A stretch of 16,092 bases of DNA from CAZOJJ01 sp964580105. GTDB lineage: Bacteria > Bacteroidota > Rhodothermia > Rhodothermales > Rubricoccaceae. Shown piece by piece: positions 1 to 8,001 of this stretch. The first letter of the stretch is position 1. Every line of letters begins with the position of its first letter. The notes below the pieces were generated by a model. The model saw nothing but the letters and a program-made list of their open reading frames with translations, had not been told where the DNA came from and ran no database searches. A program made the translations under genes and the position numbers. The stretch is taken from NCBI GenBank assembly GCA_964580105.1, contig CAZOJJ010000062.1:1-16092 (forward strand), written 5' to 3'.

Positions 1-53
1 CGGGGCCGCCTCGGGCGGGCTCCGCCCCCCGGCGGCGACTGCACTGGCGCCCT

Positions 54-75
54 AGCGGCGGCTCGGTCCGCCGCT
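54..75. other. perfect 8-bp hairpin in the left-edge intergenic region
   Basis: AGCGGCGG and CCGCCGCT pair perfectly around a 6-base loop. No T-run follows on either strand, so it is not a clear intrinsic terminator. It may belong to the end of a gene left of the window. The rest of 1-154 is GC-rich and shows no frame I can assign. Confidence 0.3.
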
Positions 76-154
76 GAGCGCGGCCGGCTTCCCCCTGCTC
101 GTTAAGGGAGCGTGACTCCGTAAGCCCTTCACGCATTCAGTGTTTTCCCTCCCC

Positions 155-162
155 TACTTTCC
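155..162 (+). promoter_or_regulatory. TAnnTT-type -7 box for the TonB receptor
   Basis: TACTTTCC lies 31 bp before the chosen ATG at 194 and resembles the Bacteroidota -7 consensus TAnnTTTG. No convincing -33 TTG element is seen. The same TAnnTT core recurs before most other genes in the window, which is the main support. Confidence 0.35.
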
Positions 163-193
163 GGCTACCCTCTCACCCTCCTCCCTACCGACC

Positions 194-2956
194 ATGCTGA
201 AGAAGCTGCTCGTCCTTGTGGCGGCGCTCGCGCCCTTGGCGGCCTCCGCTCAGGGCACCGTGAACGGCACCGTCACCGACGCCGCCGGCACGCCGCTGCC
301 CGGCGCCACCGTCGTCCTCCGCAACACCCCCTACGGCGCCGCCACCGACGCCCAGGGCCAGTTCACCCTCTCCGGTGTCCCCGTCGGTGACTACATCCTC
401 GCCGCCTCCTACGTCGGCTATGCCTCCGCCGAGGAGCCGATCACGGTGCGCACCGGCGAGACCACCGTGGTCAATTTCGTCCTCGCCGAGGTCAACCAGG
501 AGCTCGAGGCCGCCTCCGTCTTTGCCTCGCGCGCCATTGACCGCCGCACGCCGGTGGCCTTCACCGACATCCCGAAGGCGCAGATCCAGCAGCAGCTCGG
601 CTCCCGGGACATTCCGCTCGTGCTCAACGTGGCGCCGAGCGTCTATGCCACCGAGAGCGGCGGCGGCGCCGGCGACGCCCGCATCAACGTACGTGGGTTC
701 GACCAGCGCAACACGGCCGTGATGATCAACGGCGTCCCCATCAACGACATGGAGAACGGCTGGGTCTACTGGTCGAACTGGGACGGCGTCGGTGACGTGA
801 CGACCTCCATCCAGCTTCAGCGCGGGCTGGCCGCCGTCAACCTCGCCGTGCCCTCCGTCGGCGGCACGCTCAACATCCTCACCGACCCGGCCAGCAACGC
901 CGCGGGCGTGCTCGTGCAACAGGAGGTCGGCTCCGGCAGCTTCTTCAAGACGACCGCGCGCGCCTCGACGGGGCTCATGGACAACGGCCTCGCCTTCACC
1001 GCCCTCGGCGTCCGCAAGATGGGCGACGGCATCGTGGACGGGACGTGGACCGACGCCTGGGCGTACTACTTCGCCGGCTCCTACCGCATCAACCCCCGCC
1101 ACACCGTCTCGCTCTACGCCGTCGGCGCGCCGCAGCGTCACGGCCAGAACCTCTTCCGCCAGAACATCGCCGTCTACGACGAGGAGTTCGCCCTCTCGCT
1201 CGACGGCTACGACCCGGCCGCCCTCCAGGGCAACAGCGAGGGCGGCCTCTACAACGAGGCCGGCCGCGAGTTCAACCAGAACTGGGCACCGGTCTCACCG
1301 AGCTACACCGGCCTCCAGGCCGCCGGCAACGACACGTTCGAGCGCTACGACGCCGGCTTCCTCAACGAGCGAGAGAACTTCTTCCACCGGCCCCAGGTCA
1401 ACCTCAACTGGTACGCCCAGCTGACCGACCGCCTCCTCCTCTCCACCGTCGCCTACTACGGCGGCGGCTCCGGCGGCGGCACCGGCACCCTCGGCTCGAG
1501 CCCCGTCCGCGTCCCCTTCGACGGCGGCGACGGCAGCCCGTTCGACAGCCTCCCCTGGACGTGGGACTGGGACGCCACCATCGCGCGGAACCGCTCCGAG
1601 GACCAGGACCCCGACGGCGACGGCCGCTACGCCGCGCGCACCATCCTCCGCAACAGCCGCAACGACCAGACCGCCTGGGGGGCCATCTCCAAGTTGACCA
1701 TGACGGTCGGCAACGGGATCACCGCCGAGGTGGGCGTGGACGCCCGCACGGCCACCATCGCGCACTACCGCGAGGTCCGCGATCTCCTCGGCGCTGACTT
1801 CTTCGTCGACAATGCCGACTTCTTCGCGGGCGAGCGCGAGGTCGGCCTCGGCGACAAGGTGGAGTACTACAACGAGAACAACGTGAACTGGCTTGGCGGC
1901 TACGCCCAGGCCGAGGTCGTCCGCGGCCCGTTCACCGCTTTCGGCATGGGCGGCGTGACCTCCACGTCGTACGACTTCGAGGACTTCTTCAACCCCGACC
2001 CAGACGACCCCTCGCGGACGCTCCGCCTGGAGAGCGACAACCTCGTCGGCTACCAGGTCAAGGGCGGCGCGCTCTACAACGTCAGCCCGGCGCTCGGGGT
2101 CTACGCCAACCTCGGCTACATCTCGAAGACGCCCATCTTCGACGGCGTCATCAACGACGTGACGGGCACGCTCAACCCCGACCCGAAGAACGAGGACATC
2201 GTCTCGATCGAGGGCGGCGTGAACTTCCGCACGGAGCAACTCGCCCTCAAGCTCGCCGCCTACCGGACGTCCTGGGCCAACCGGACGATCAACCGGAGCG
2301 TGGACAACCCCGTCACGGGCGAGGACGCCCTCGTCTTCCTGCGGGGCGTCGAGCAGCTCCACATGGGCGTCGAACTCGAAGGGGCCTACCAGCCCTTCCG
2401 CCAGCTCCGCTTCGACGCCGGCCTCAGCGTGGGCGACTGGGGCTACACGAGCGACGTCACGGGCGACTTCCAGCTCGCCGACCGCTCGGCCAGCATACCC
2501 GTCCTCGTCCCCATCGACGGGCTCAAGGTGGGCGACCAGCCGCAGACCCAGCTCGCCTACGCCGTCACGGTCCGCCCCATCGCCGACCTCAACCTCCAGC
2601 TCCTCGGGCGCACCTACGCCCGGCACTACGCCGCGTTCGACCCGCTCAGCCGCTCCCTCTTCGACGAGGACGGCGACGGCACCCCCGACGGCGAGCCGGA
2701 CCGCGCCCAGAGCTGGATGGCCCCGGGCTACACCGTCTTCGACTTCAACGCCAACTACGTCGTCCCGCTGACGGGCCTGCCCGTCGGCCTCGAGCTGACC
2801 GCGAACGTGTTCAATCTGCTCGACGAGACGTACATCCTGGACGCGACGGACAACTCCTCGTTCAGCTCCTGGGACCAGGACCACGACGCAGACGATGCCG
2901 AGGTCTTCCTGGGCCTCCCCCGCCGGTTCAACGTGGGCGCCCGGCTGACCTTCTGA
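194..2956 (+). CDS. TonB-dependent outer-membrane receptor with carboxypeptidase-regulatory-like domain
   Basis: Outer-membrane transporter, 920 residues. I start it at the ATG at 194 because MLKKLLVLVAALAPLAASAQ is a standard signal peptide; an ATG at 140 would add 18 non-signal residues. A carboxypeptidase-regulatory-like beta-sandwich follows (about 20-105, with GTVTDAAGTPLPGATV and a VGYAS end). Next comes the plug (about 110-245, with INVRGFDQRNTAVMINGVP) and a 22-strand-type barrel ending in a terminal Phe (GARLTF), as is usual for outer-membrane barrels. There is no STN domain, so it is not a FecA-like signalling receptor. There is no SusD partner next to it, so glycan uptake is not supported; the substrate is unknown. 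Three Asp-rich DxDxD loops (near residues 470, 824 and 894) may bind calcium. A terminator follows directly. Confidence 0.93.
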   Translation: MLKKLLVLVAALAPLAASAQGTVNGTVTDAAGTPLPGATVVLRNTPYGAATDAQGQFTLSGVPVGDYILAASYVGYASAEEPITVRTGETTVVNFVLAEVNQELEAASVFASRAIDRRTPVAFTDIPKAQIQQQLGSRDIPLVLNVAPSVYATESGGGAGDARINVRGFDQRNTAVMINGVPINDMENGWVYWSNWDGVGDVTTSIQLQRGLAAVNLAVPSVGGTLNILTDPASNAAGVLVQQEVGSGSFFKTTARASTGLMDNGLAFTALGVRKMGDGIVDGTWTDAWAYYFAGSYRINPRHTVSLYAVGAPQRHGQNLFRQNIAVYDEEFALSLDGYDPAALQGNSEGGLYNEAGREFNQNWAPVSPSYTGLQAAGNDTFERYDAGFLNERENFFHRPQVNLNWYAQLTDRLLLSTVAYYGGGSGGGTGTLGSSPVRVPFDGGDGSPFDSLPWTWDWDATIARNRSEDQDPDGDGRYAARTILRNSRNDQTAWGAISKLTMTVGNGITAEVGVDARTATIAHYREVRDLLGADFFVDNADFFAGEREVGLGDKVEYYNENNVNWLGGYAQAEVVRGPFTAFGMGGVTSTSYDFEDFFNPDPDDPSRTLRLESDNLVGYQVKGGALYNVSPALGVYANLGYISKTPIFDGVINDVTGTLNPDPKNEDIVSIEGGVNFRTEQLALKLAAYRTSWANRTINRSVDNPVTGEDALVFLRGVEQLHMGVELEGAYQPFRQLRFDAGLSVGDWGYTSDVTGDFQLADRSASIPVLVPIDGLKVGDQPQTQLAYAVTVRPIADLNLQLLGRTYARHYAAFDPLSRSLFDEDGDGTPDGEPDRAQSWMAPGYTVFDFNANYVVPLTGLPVGLELTANVFNLLDETYILDATDNSSFSSWDQDHDADDAEVFLGLPRRFNVGARLTF

Positions 2957-2984
2957 GCCCGCCCCGCCGCTCCGCGTAACGACG

Positions 2985-3020
2985 AAGCCCGGCCCCCTGC
3001 CATGGGGGCCGGGCCTTTTC
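2985..3020 (+). terminator. intrinsic terminator after the TonB receptor
   Basis: A perfect 11-bp stem (2987-2997 with 3004-3014) encloses a 6-base loop and is followed by CTTTTC on the + strand, 30 bp after the receptor stop. The other strand has only a weak T-run, so it may stop the convergent peptidase transcript less well. Confidence 0.85.
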
Positions 3021-3088
3021 GTGGGATTCCGTCGGAGCCGGCTCCGTCCACCTCGGTGCCGAGGCGGGCAGAGGGAGCGCAGCCGCCC

Positions 3089-5527
3089 TCACCCCTCCGT
3101 CTCGGCCGCCCGGAGGGGGCCGACGCTGTGCTCGAGGAGGTCGAGGATGCGGTGGAGGAGATCCGCCCACGACGTCGGCTCGACGTAGCCGTGCGGCTCA
3201 ACCGGGGCGATGGCGAGCTCCCAGTCCCGCTTGCCGAGTTCGATGAGGCGCTGCGTGAGGCGGAAGATGTCCTGCGGGTGGACGTTGTCGTCCACGAGGC
3301 CGTGCGTCATGAGGAGCGGGTCCTCCAGGCCGGCGGCGAACTCGATGGGCGAGGAGCGGGCGTAGGCGAGGGCGTCCTCGGCGGGGGTGTTGAGGATGTT
3401 GGCGGTGTAGGTGTGGTTGTAGTGCGCCCAGTCGGTCACGGAGCGCATGGCCGCGCCGCCGCCGAAGTGCTCGGGCTCGGTGAAGAGCGCCATGAGGGTG
3501 AGGAAGCCGCCGTAGGAGCCGCCGTAGATGGCCACGCGCTCGGGGTCGATGCCGAACTCGGCGCCCACCCAGCGCGAGGCGTCCACGTAGTCCTGGAGGT
3601 CGCGCCCGCCCATGTGGCGGTAGATGGCCGTGCGCCAGTCGCGCCCGTAGCCGGAGGAGGCGCGGTAGTCGAGGTCGAGGACGAGGTAGCCGCGCTCGGC
3701 GAGGAGGTGGTGAAACATGTACTCGCGGAAGTAGCTGCTCCACCAGCGGTGCACGTTCTGGAGGTAGCCCGCGCCGTGGACGAACAGCACGGCCGCGCCG
3801 TTCGGCTCGGCGCCGAACGCCTCCGGCCGGTAGATGCGCGCGGGCACCTCGGCGCCGTCGCTGGCGGGGATCGTGACGATCTCCGGGTCCTGCCACGGGT
3901 AGGCCAGCCAGGCGTCCGTCGGGGAGCTTGTGACGTAGCGGACGGGCCGCTGCCGGCCCTCCTGCGCCATCGGCTCGGCGGGCTCGACGACGACCTCGGG
4001 CGGACGGTTGCCCGTCGAATGGAGGAGCGCGAGCCACCGCTCGTCGGGCGAGAGGGCGACGTCGTTGCGGCCGGGGAGGCGCGTCAGCCGCGTGCGGATG
4101 CCGTCCTCGCCCATCCGGTAGACGTGGCGCTCGAAGGGCGAGCCCTCGGAGGTGAGCAGGTACCACGTCCGCCCGTCCTTCGCCAGCAGGGCGGACTCGA
4201 CCTCGAAGTCGCCGTCGGTCAGCGCCGTGACCGCGCCCGAGGCGGGGTCCACGGCGTAGAGGTGGCTGTAGCCCGTCCGCTCGCTGTGGAACCAGAAGCG
4301 GCCATCGGCCATCCAGCCGACGCTCGACTCGCCGCCCCACCACGCGATGCCCGGCCCGGCGATCCAGGCTTCGTCGCGCTGGTGGTCGAGGGCGGCGACG
4401 GTGCCGGCCTCGGCGTCGAGGCGGGCGATCCAGCGGTCCTTGTTGTCATACGTCCGCACGTCCAGGACGGCATGGCGGCCGTCGGGGCTCCAGTAGGGGC
4501 CGAAGGCGTAGAGCTGCCGCGTGGAGTCGGCCGTCTGGCCGCGCTCGCGCTGGAAGTCGGCCGCGTCGAAAGCGCCGGGCAGCGTCGTCAGGTCCACGGC
4601 GTAGGTGGTGTCCCGGTCGAGGTCCTGCACGTAGAACGTCTCGGCGGCGAAGGGGCTGCCCACCTTCGGGCGGGCCATGAGCTCCTCGGCGTAGCCGGAC
4701 TCGGTGACGTAGGACACCAGCCGCGTCTGCGTGGCGTCGTCGTCGGCGCTGAGGACGAAGGTGACGAAGCGGCCGGCGGGGTCGAGCGCGAGCCGGTTCA
4801 CGGACCGGTCCCCGGTGTAGAACGTGGGCGGGAGATCCCGTGCGGCCTCCTCCCGCTCCTGGGTGGCTTCGCGGAGGGAATCGCGACGGGCGCGCTCGCG
4901 GAGGACGTCGAAGAGGCGCGTCTGCTGGGCGCGGAGGTAGGCGTCCTGGTCCGAAGGCGCGGCGTCGCTGGGCGCGGCGTCGCTGGGCGCGGCGCCGCTG
5001 CGGAGGTCGGTGAGCTGCACCGTTGCGCCGGTGCCGAGGTCGAGGGTGAAGAGGTTGTCACCCTGGCGGTAGACGATCCGCGCGCCGTCCGCGCTGAAGC
5101 GGGGATCGGCCTCACGGGCCGTCGTGCGCGTGAGGCGCGCGAGGCGGTCGGCCTCGAGGTCGTAGAGGAAGAGGTCGCCGTCGCGAGCGACGACGCGGCG
5201 ACCGAAGCCGGCGTCGTAGGCGAGGCGGTCGGTCCACCAACCTTCGAAGCGCGGGGGCAGGCTCCGCCGTTCCTCGGGCGTAAGCAGGACGGGCTCACCA
5301 CCGTCCGGCCGCGCCTTGAAGAGCGAGTCCGCCTCGAACCGGCCCTGCGGGTTCCACCGGAAGTAGACCCACTCGCCCCGGTCGGTCCAGAACACGTCGG
5401 TGGGCCAGGCCCCGATCCACGTCTCGGGATCCTGCGTGATGAGGTCCACGGTGAGGGGCGGGCGCTCCTGGGCGAGCGCCGGGAGCGCCGGGAGCAGCGC
5501 GAGGACGAGGAGAAGGCGACGGGTCAT
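3089..5527 (-). CDS. S9 family (prolyl oligopeptidase/DPP-like) serine peptidase, secreted
   Basis: Exported 812-residue peptidase. The start at 5527 gives a signal peptide (MTRRLLLVLALLPALPALAQ); a further ATG 10 codons upstream adds a Pro-rich stretch and is less likely. The N-terminal two thirds form a beta-propeller with repeated Asp/Gly-rich blades (such as SPDGRHAVLDV). The last ~250 residues are an alpha/beta-hydrolase domain with the full triad: Ser671 in GGSYGGF, Asp746 in HGLVDDNVHP and His779 in EPHGYVEP. This family cleaves short peptides, often after Pro, in the periplasm or outside the cell. An in-frame run of three 15-bp units (4956-5000) encodes an Ala-Pro-Ser-Asp repeat in a propeller loop. 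It is convergent with the TonB receptor, so the two are not an operon; a peptide-use link is only a guess. Confidence 0.93.
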   Translation of the reverse strand: MTRRLLLVLALLPALPALAQERPPLTVDLITQDPETWIGAWPTDVFWTDRGEWVYFRWNPQGRFEADSLFKARPDGGEPVLLTPEERRSLPPRFEGWWTDRLAYDAGFGRRVVARDGDLFLYDLEADRLARLTRTTAREADPRFSADGARIVYRQGDNLFTLDLGTGATVQLTDLRSGAAPSDAAPSDAAPSDQDAYLRAQQTRLFDVLRERARRDSLREATQEREEAARDLPPTFYTGDRSVNRLALDPAGRFVTFVLSADDDATQTRLVSYVTESGYAEELMARPKVGSPFAAETFYVQDLDRDTTYAVDLTTLPGAFDAADFQRERGQTADSTRQLYAFGPYWSPDGRHAVLDVRTYDNKDRWIARLDAEAGTVAALDHQRDEAWIAGPGIAWWGGESSVGWMADGRFWFHSERTGYSHLYAVDPASGAVTALTDGDFEVESALLAKDGRTWYLLTSEGSPFERHVYRMGEDGIRTRLTRLPGRNDVALSPDERWLALLHSTGNRPPEVVVEPAEPMAQEGRQRPVRYVTSSPTDAWLAYPWQDPEIVTIPASDGAEVPARIYRPEAFGAEPNGAAVLFVHGAGYLQNVHRWWSSYFREYMFHHLLAERGYLVLDLDYRASSGYGRDWRTAIYRHMGGRDLQDYVDASRWVGAEFGIDPERVAIYGGSYGGFLTLMALFTEPEHFGGGAAMRSVTDWAHYNHTYTANILNTPAEDALAYARSSPIEFAAGLEDPLLMTHGLVDDNVHPQDIFRLTQRLIELGKRDWELAIAPVEPHGYVEPTSWADLLHRILDLLEHSVGPLRAAETEG
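4956..5000. repeat. three tandem 15-bp units inside the S9 peptidase gene
   Basis: The unit GGCGCGGCGTCGCTG is present twice exactly and a third time with one change (C for T). On the coding strand it reads as repeated DAAPS and leaves the frame intact. It sits in the propeller part, probably a surface loop. Confidence 0.85.
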
Positions 5528-5553
5528 CGGAGCCGGGCGACTGGGAACCGGCC

Positions 5554-5561
5554 CCAAGTTA
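5554..5561 (-). promoter_or_regulatory. TAnnTT-type -7 box for the S9 peptidase
   Basis: TAACTTGG on the - strand lies 26 bp before the ATG at 5527. It fits the TAnnTT core seen before other genes here. No -33 element is evident. Confidence 0.3.
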
Positions 5562-5622
5562 CCGGCGGGCCGCGAACGGTAGGCGGCGGGGCCTTTCCGA
5601 TGCCCCCGTTCCCTTCAATCCC

Positions 5623-6039
5623 TCAATCCCCCGGCGCGTCCGGGATGACGCGGCCGGCGTGGGGCCGCACGTCGCCGCCGATGCGGAGGCGGTCCGGGAC
5701 GTCGTTCCGCTGCGGCTCGGGGTTGACGAGGCCGCCGGTGAGCGGCGTCACCAGGGCGGTGACGAAGGGGGCGACGACGGAAAAGAGGAACTCCTGCTGG
5801 AACTCGTAGAAGTCGGCGTCGAAGCCGGCGGCGTCGCCGCGGTGGCCGTTGACGTCGAGGTAGAACACGCGGGGCCAGTCGGGGAAGCCGGCCTGCGCCT
5901 CGCGGAGGAGGCCGAACACGGCCCCGGCGGCGTCCTCGAACGTGTCCTCCGGCTCGACGACGTGGTAGAGCGCGACGGTGTTGTCGAAGCCCATGTGGAC
6001 GCCGGGCGCGTCGGGCTTGTTGTACTCGGGGACGAACAT
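5623..6039 (-). CDS. hypothetical protein, 138 residues
   Basis: I do not recognise the family. The protein starts MFVPEYNKPDAPGVHMGFDN and has no signal peptide or lipobox, so it is probably cytoplasmic. The middle is acidic with helix-like stretches (FEDAAGAVFGLLREAQ, DADFYEFQQEFLFSVVAPF). A phrase FYLDVNGHRGDAAGFDADFY and a short hydrophobic stretch (VVAPFVTALVTPLTGGLV) follow; the latter is too polar at its ends to call a membrane segment. The C-terminus is short and charged. It lies 66 bp downstream of the GAF-PAS gene and 95 bp upstream of the peptidase start, all on the - strand. A TAnnTT box lies before it, so it may be transcribed alone. It is a real gene by its GC3 pattern and position rather than by family. 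Confidence 0.7.
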   Translation of the reverse strand: MFVPEYNKPDAPGVHMGFDNTVALYHVVEPEDTFEDAAGAVFGLLREAQAGFPDWPRVFYLDVNGHRGDAAGFDADFYEFQQEFLFSVVAPFVTALVTPLTGGLVNPEPQRNDVPDRLRIGGDVRPHAGRVIPDAPGD

Positions 6040-6063
6040 AGGAAGCGTCTGCGTGGGCGTCCC

Positions 6064-6071
6064 CGAACATA
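6064..6071 (-). promoter_or_regulatory. TAnnTT-type -7 box for the 138-residue protein
   Basis: TATGTTCG on the - strand lies 24 bp before the ATG at 6039, in the 66-bp gap after the GAF-PAS stop. It supports separate transcription of the small gene. Confidence 0.3.
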
Positions 6072-6105
6072 GCGAGGCGGGCGGGGCCGGGCCTCCGCCG
6101 CCCCT

Positions 6106-6936
6106 TCACGGGGCCGGGCTCCCCGGACCGACCGCGCGGAAGGCGGCCACGCGGAGGAGGCGGCCGTCGTGCGGGAACGTCCGCGCCTGCACCTCGACGG
6201 GCACCTCGGCGCCGTCCTCACGGACGACGACGGCGTCGTAGCGCCCGCCCTCGTTCATGCGCGCCCGGACCTCCTCGGCCAGCCGCTCGGGCACCAGGTC
6301 GGTCACGGGCCGGCCGATGAGCCGCTCCGGGTCGCCGACGCCGAGGAGGGCGGCGGCCCGGTCGTTGACGTCCAGGATGAGGCCGGCCTCGGTGATGAGC
6401 AGGGCGTCGAAGACGACCTCGCTGAGGGCCTGGAAGCGGGCCTCGGCGTCGGCGAGGGCCGGGCTGGGGCGGGGCGCGAGCGCCTCGGCCACGAGCGCGG
6501 CGAGGTCGGTGAGGTACTCCGTCTCCACGCCCGTGAACACGTGGGGCATGGCGTCGAGCAGGCACAGGGCGCCCATCGTCTGGCCGGCGGCCGTCTCGGC
6601 GCGGGCGAAGGCGAAGAAGCTGGCGTCGGCCGGGATGACGAGGCGGGCGTCGCGCGTGGCGTCCTCGACGACGACGAGGGCGGCGTCCGTCGGGATGGAG
6701 GCGCAGGCGAGGCGGAGGTCCGGCGTCGCCCCGCCGAGGTGGCCGTGGGCGACGGGCGCGGCGGCCACGCCGTCGCCGCCGCCGTCGAAGCGGAGGACCT
6801 GGGCGTAGGGCACGCCGAAGACGGCCGCCGCCAGCCGGGCGATCCGCCGCAGGGCGACGGCCGCGGGGTCGGCCGCCACGGCCGGCATCGGGTCAATGAC
6901 CGGCAGGGGTGAAGGTGGAGGAACGGTGCTTCCCAT
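6106..6936 (-). CDS. GAF-PAS sensory protein without an output domain
   Basis: Cytoplasmic sensor-like protein of 276 residues with no signal or membrane segment. A GAF domain spans about 25-155 (LRRIARLAAAVFGVPYAQVL at its front; GQTMGALCLLDAMPHVFTG in the core). A PAS domain spans about 165-268 (FQALSEVVFDALLITEAGLI, VNDRAAALLGVGDPERLIGR, and the S-box-like VVREDGAEVPVEVQARTF). GAF and PAS domains bind small ligands or cofactors such as heme or flavin; neither ligand can be read from this sequence. These domains normally precede a histidine kinase, GGDEF or phosphatase, but the reading frame stops soon after the PAS. No response regulator or kinase is adjacent. It may act by binding a separate partner or be the sensor half of a split system. 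A second ATG at codon 17 is a possible start. Confidence 0.85.
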   Translation of the reverse strand: MGSTVPPPSPLPVIDPMPAVAADPAAVALRRIARLAAAVFGVPYAQVLRFDGGGDGVAAAPVAHGHLGGATPDLRLACASIPTDAALVVVEDATRDARLVIPADASFFAFARAETAAGQTMGALCLLDAMPHVFTGVETEYLTDLAALVAEALAPRPSPALADAEARFQALSEVVFDALLITEAGLILDVNDRAAALLGVGDPERLIGRPVTDLVPERLAEEVRARMNEGGRYDAVVVREDGAEVPVEVQARTFPHDGRLLRVAAFRAVGPGSPAP

Positions 6937-7030
6937 GAGGCCTCGGAAGCCTGTCGGACCGCCAGCGCGGCGGGCCCGGCATGGCCGCGGTATCGGCGCC
7001 CGGGGCCCGGGTCTTTAGCCCTTGGAATGG

Positions 7031-7066
7031 AAACACAAAAGGGGCGCGCCCTCGTGAACGCGCCCC
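7031..7066 (-). terminator. intrinsic terminator after the CxxCH protein gene
   Basis: On the - strand GGGGCGCG (7066-7059) pairs perfectly with CGCGCCCC (7048-7041) around a 10-base loop and is followed by TTTTGTGTTT. It lies 24 bp after the stop of the 7091-7954 gene. Confidence 0.88.
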
Positions 7067-7090
7067 GTGTTCGCTCCCGTCCGGCCGGCG

Positions 7091-7954
7091 TCAGCGGATC
7101 ACGCTGAGGGCCTGCGTCTGCGTCCCCGCCTCGGTCGTCACCGAGAGGAAGTACGTCCCGGCTGCGAGGCCGGCGACGGCGAGGCGGAGCGTGTGGCTGC
7201 CGGCCGCACGCGGCCCGGCCTCCAGCACCCGGACGGCCCGCCCGCGCCCGTCGCGGAGGACGGCGGTCACCTCGCCCGGCCGGGCGAGCGTGTAGGTGGC
7301 CGTGGCACGGTCGCGGACGGGGTTCGGGTAAGGCGCGGCCAGCGTCACCGCCGCGGGTATGGCCTCGGGCTCCACGGCCACCCCGGCGCGCGTGATCGTG
7401 TGGGTGGCCGCGTAGATCTTGTCGCCGTCGTCGGGGAAGCCGTTCCCGTTGGCGGCGTTGCCGGCCACGTAGAAGACGACCTGCTCGGGCGCATCGTCCG
7501 GGGCGATCCACGAGAAGGTCCACGACGTCTCCTGGTTACCCTCGATCGTGTGGGTGACGTACTGGTTCCCCTCGAAGTCTTCCACGATCTGGACGAGCAT
7601 GGAGCCGCCGAGGTCGAAGGAGCCGACGTGCGCCAGGGGCGAGCCCGAGTCCGGGAGGCGCGCCGAAATCTGGAAACCCTGCTTCCGCTCCGGGCTGGGC
7701 ACGGAGGTGTTGTCGAGGGTGACGGTGATCGGCACCTCCGCGCCGGGAGCGAAGAACGCAGGCGCGGTGATGGTGACGGAGCCGGTGCCCGAGTTGACGG
7801 GGTTCGAATCCGGGCCGCCGTGACAGGCGTTGCAGTACTGCTCAGGGCCGGAGAACGCAGCGGGCGCACCGGAGGAATACGAGAGGGCGAGGAGCGGGAC
7901 CGCGAGCACCGCCAGGGCGACGAGCAAGCCGATACCGTAGCGAACGAGGGTCAT
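7091..7954 (-). CDS. choice-of-anchor V (Reeler-like) protein with CxxCH motif and T9SS type A sorting domain
   Basis: Exported protein of 287 residues. I start at 7954, where MTLVRYGIGLLVALAVLAVP begins a signal or anchor segment; the upstream ATG at 8002 overlaps the preceding gene's stop. Residues 41-45 are CNACH, a CxxCH heme c attachment motif preceded by a Gly/Pro-rich stretch, as in the family NCBI calls choice-of-anchor V. A beta-sandwich follows to about residue 200 (QGFQISARLPDSGSPL; TSWTFSWIAPDDAPEQVVFY). The last ~80 residues are a T9SS type A domain (PYPNPVRDRATATYTL and GLAAGTYFLSVTTEAG), which directs export across the outer membrane. Heme binding is plausible but unproven. It lies 47 bp after the PQQ dehydrogenase gene and ends in a terminator, so the two may form an operon. 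Confidence 0.85.
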   Translation of the reverse strand: MTLVRYGIGLLVALAVLAVPLLALSYSSGAPAAFSGPEQYCNACHGGPDSNPVNSGTGSVTITAPAFFAPGAEVPITVTLDNTSVPSPERKQGFQISARLPDSGSPLAHVGSFDLGGSMLVQIVEDFEGNQYVTHTIEGNQETSWTFSWIAPDDAPEQVVFYVAGNAANGNGFPDDGDKIYAATHTITRAGVAVEPEAIPAAVTLAAPYPNPVRDRATATYTLARPGEVTAVLRDGRGRAVRVLEAGPRAAGSHTLRLAVAGLAAGTYFLSVTTEAGTQTQALSVIR

Positions 7955-7980
7955 GGCAGATCGGGGCGAATGCGTGGGGG

Positions 7981-7993
7981 CGTACAAAGTACG
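7981..7993. promoter_or_regulatory. CGTAC-AAA-GTACG inverted repeat containing a -7-like box
   Basis: Perfect 5-bp arms with a 3-base centre. On the - strand it contains TACTTTGT (7991-7984), close to TAnnTTTG, 29 bp before the ATG at 7954. It could be a promoter, an operator, or both. Confidence 0.4.
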
Positions 7994-8001
7994 ACGGCGC
8001 A

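Noticed and set aside
54..75. left-edge hairpin as part of a tRNA or other structured RNA
   Set aside because: No tRNA arms, T-loop sequence or other RNA family signature could be found around it.
1295..2884. 529-codon - strand frame opposite the TonB receptor
   Set aside because: Low-complexity Val/Glu/Gly/Arg shadow; the + strand encodes a recognisable receptor.
5611..5631. TCAATCCC direct repeat as a phage or integrase attachment site
   Set aside because: Two short copies only, with no integrase or mobile gene nearby; it overlaps the end of the 138-residue gene.
3002..5809. 935-codon open frame on the + strand opposite the S9 peptidase
   Set aside because: Its composition (Gly/Val/Arg/Glu-rich without domains) is that of an antisense shadow in GC-rich DNA; the - strand frame has a signal peptide and a complete catalytic triad.
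6100..6114. GCCCC/GGGGC hairpin at the GAF-PAS stop codon as a terminator
   Set aside because: The stem is only 5 bp and no T-run follows, so it is weak in DNA this GC-rich.
6169..6912. 247-codon + strand frame opposite the GAF-PAS gene
   Set aside because: No domain-like content; the - strand has clear GAF and PAS motifs.
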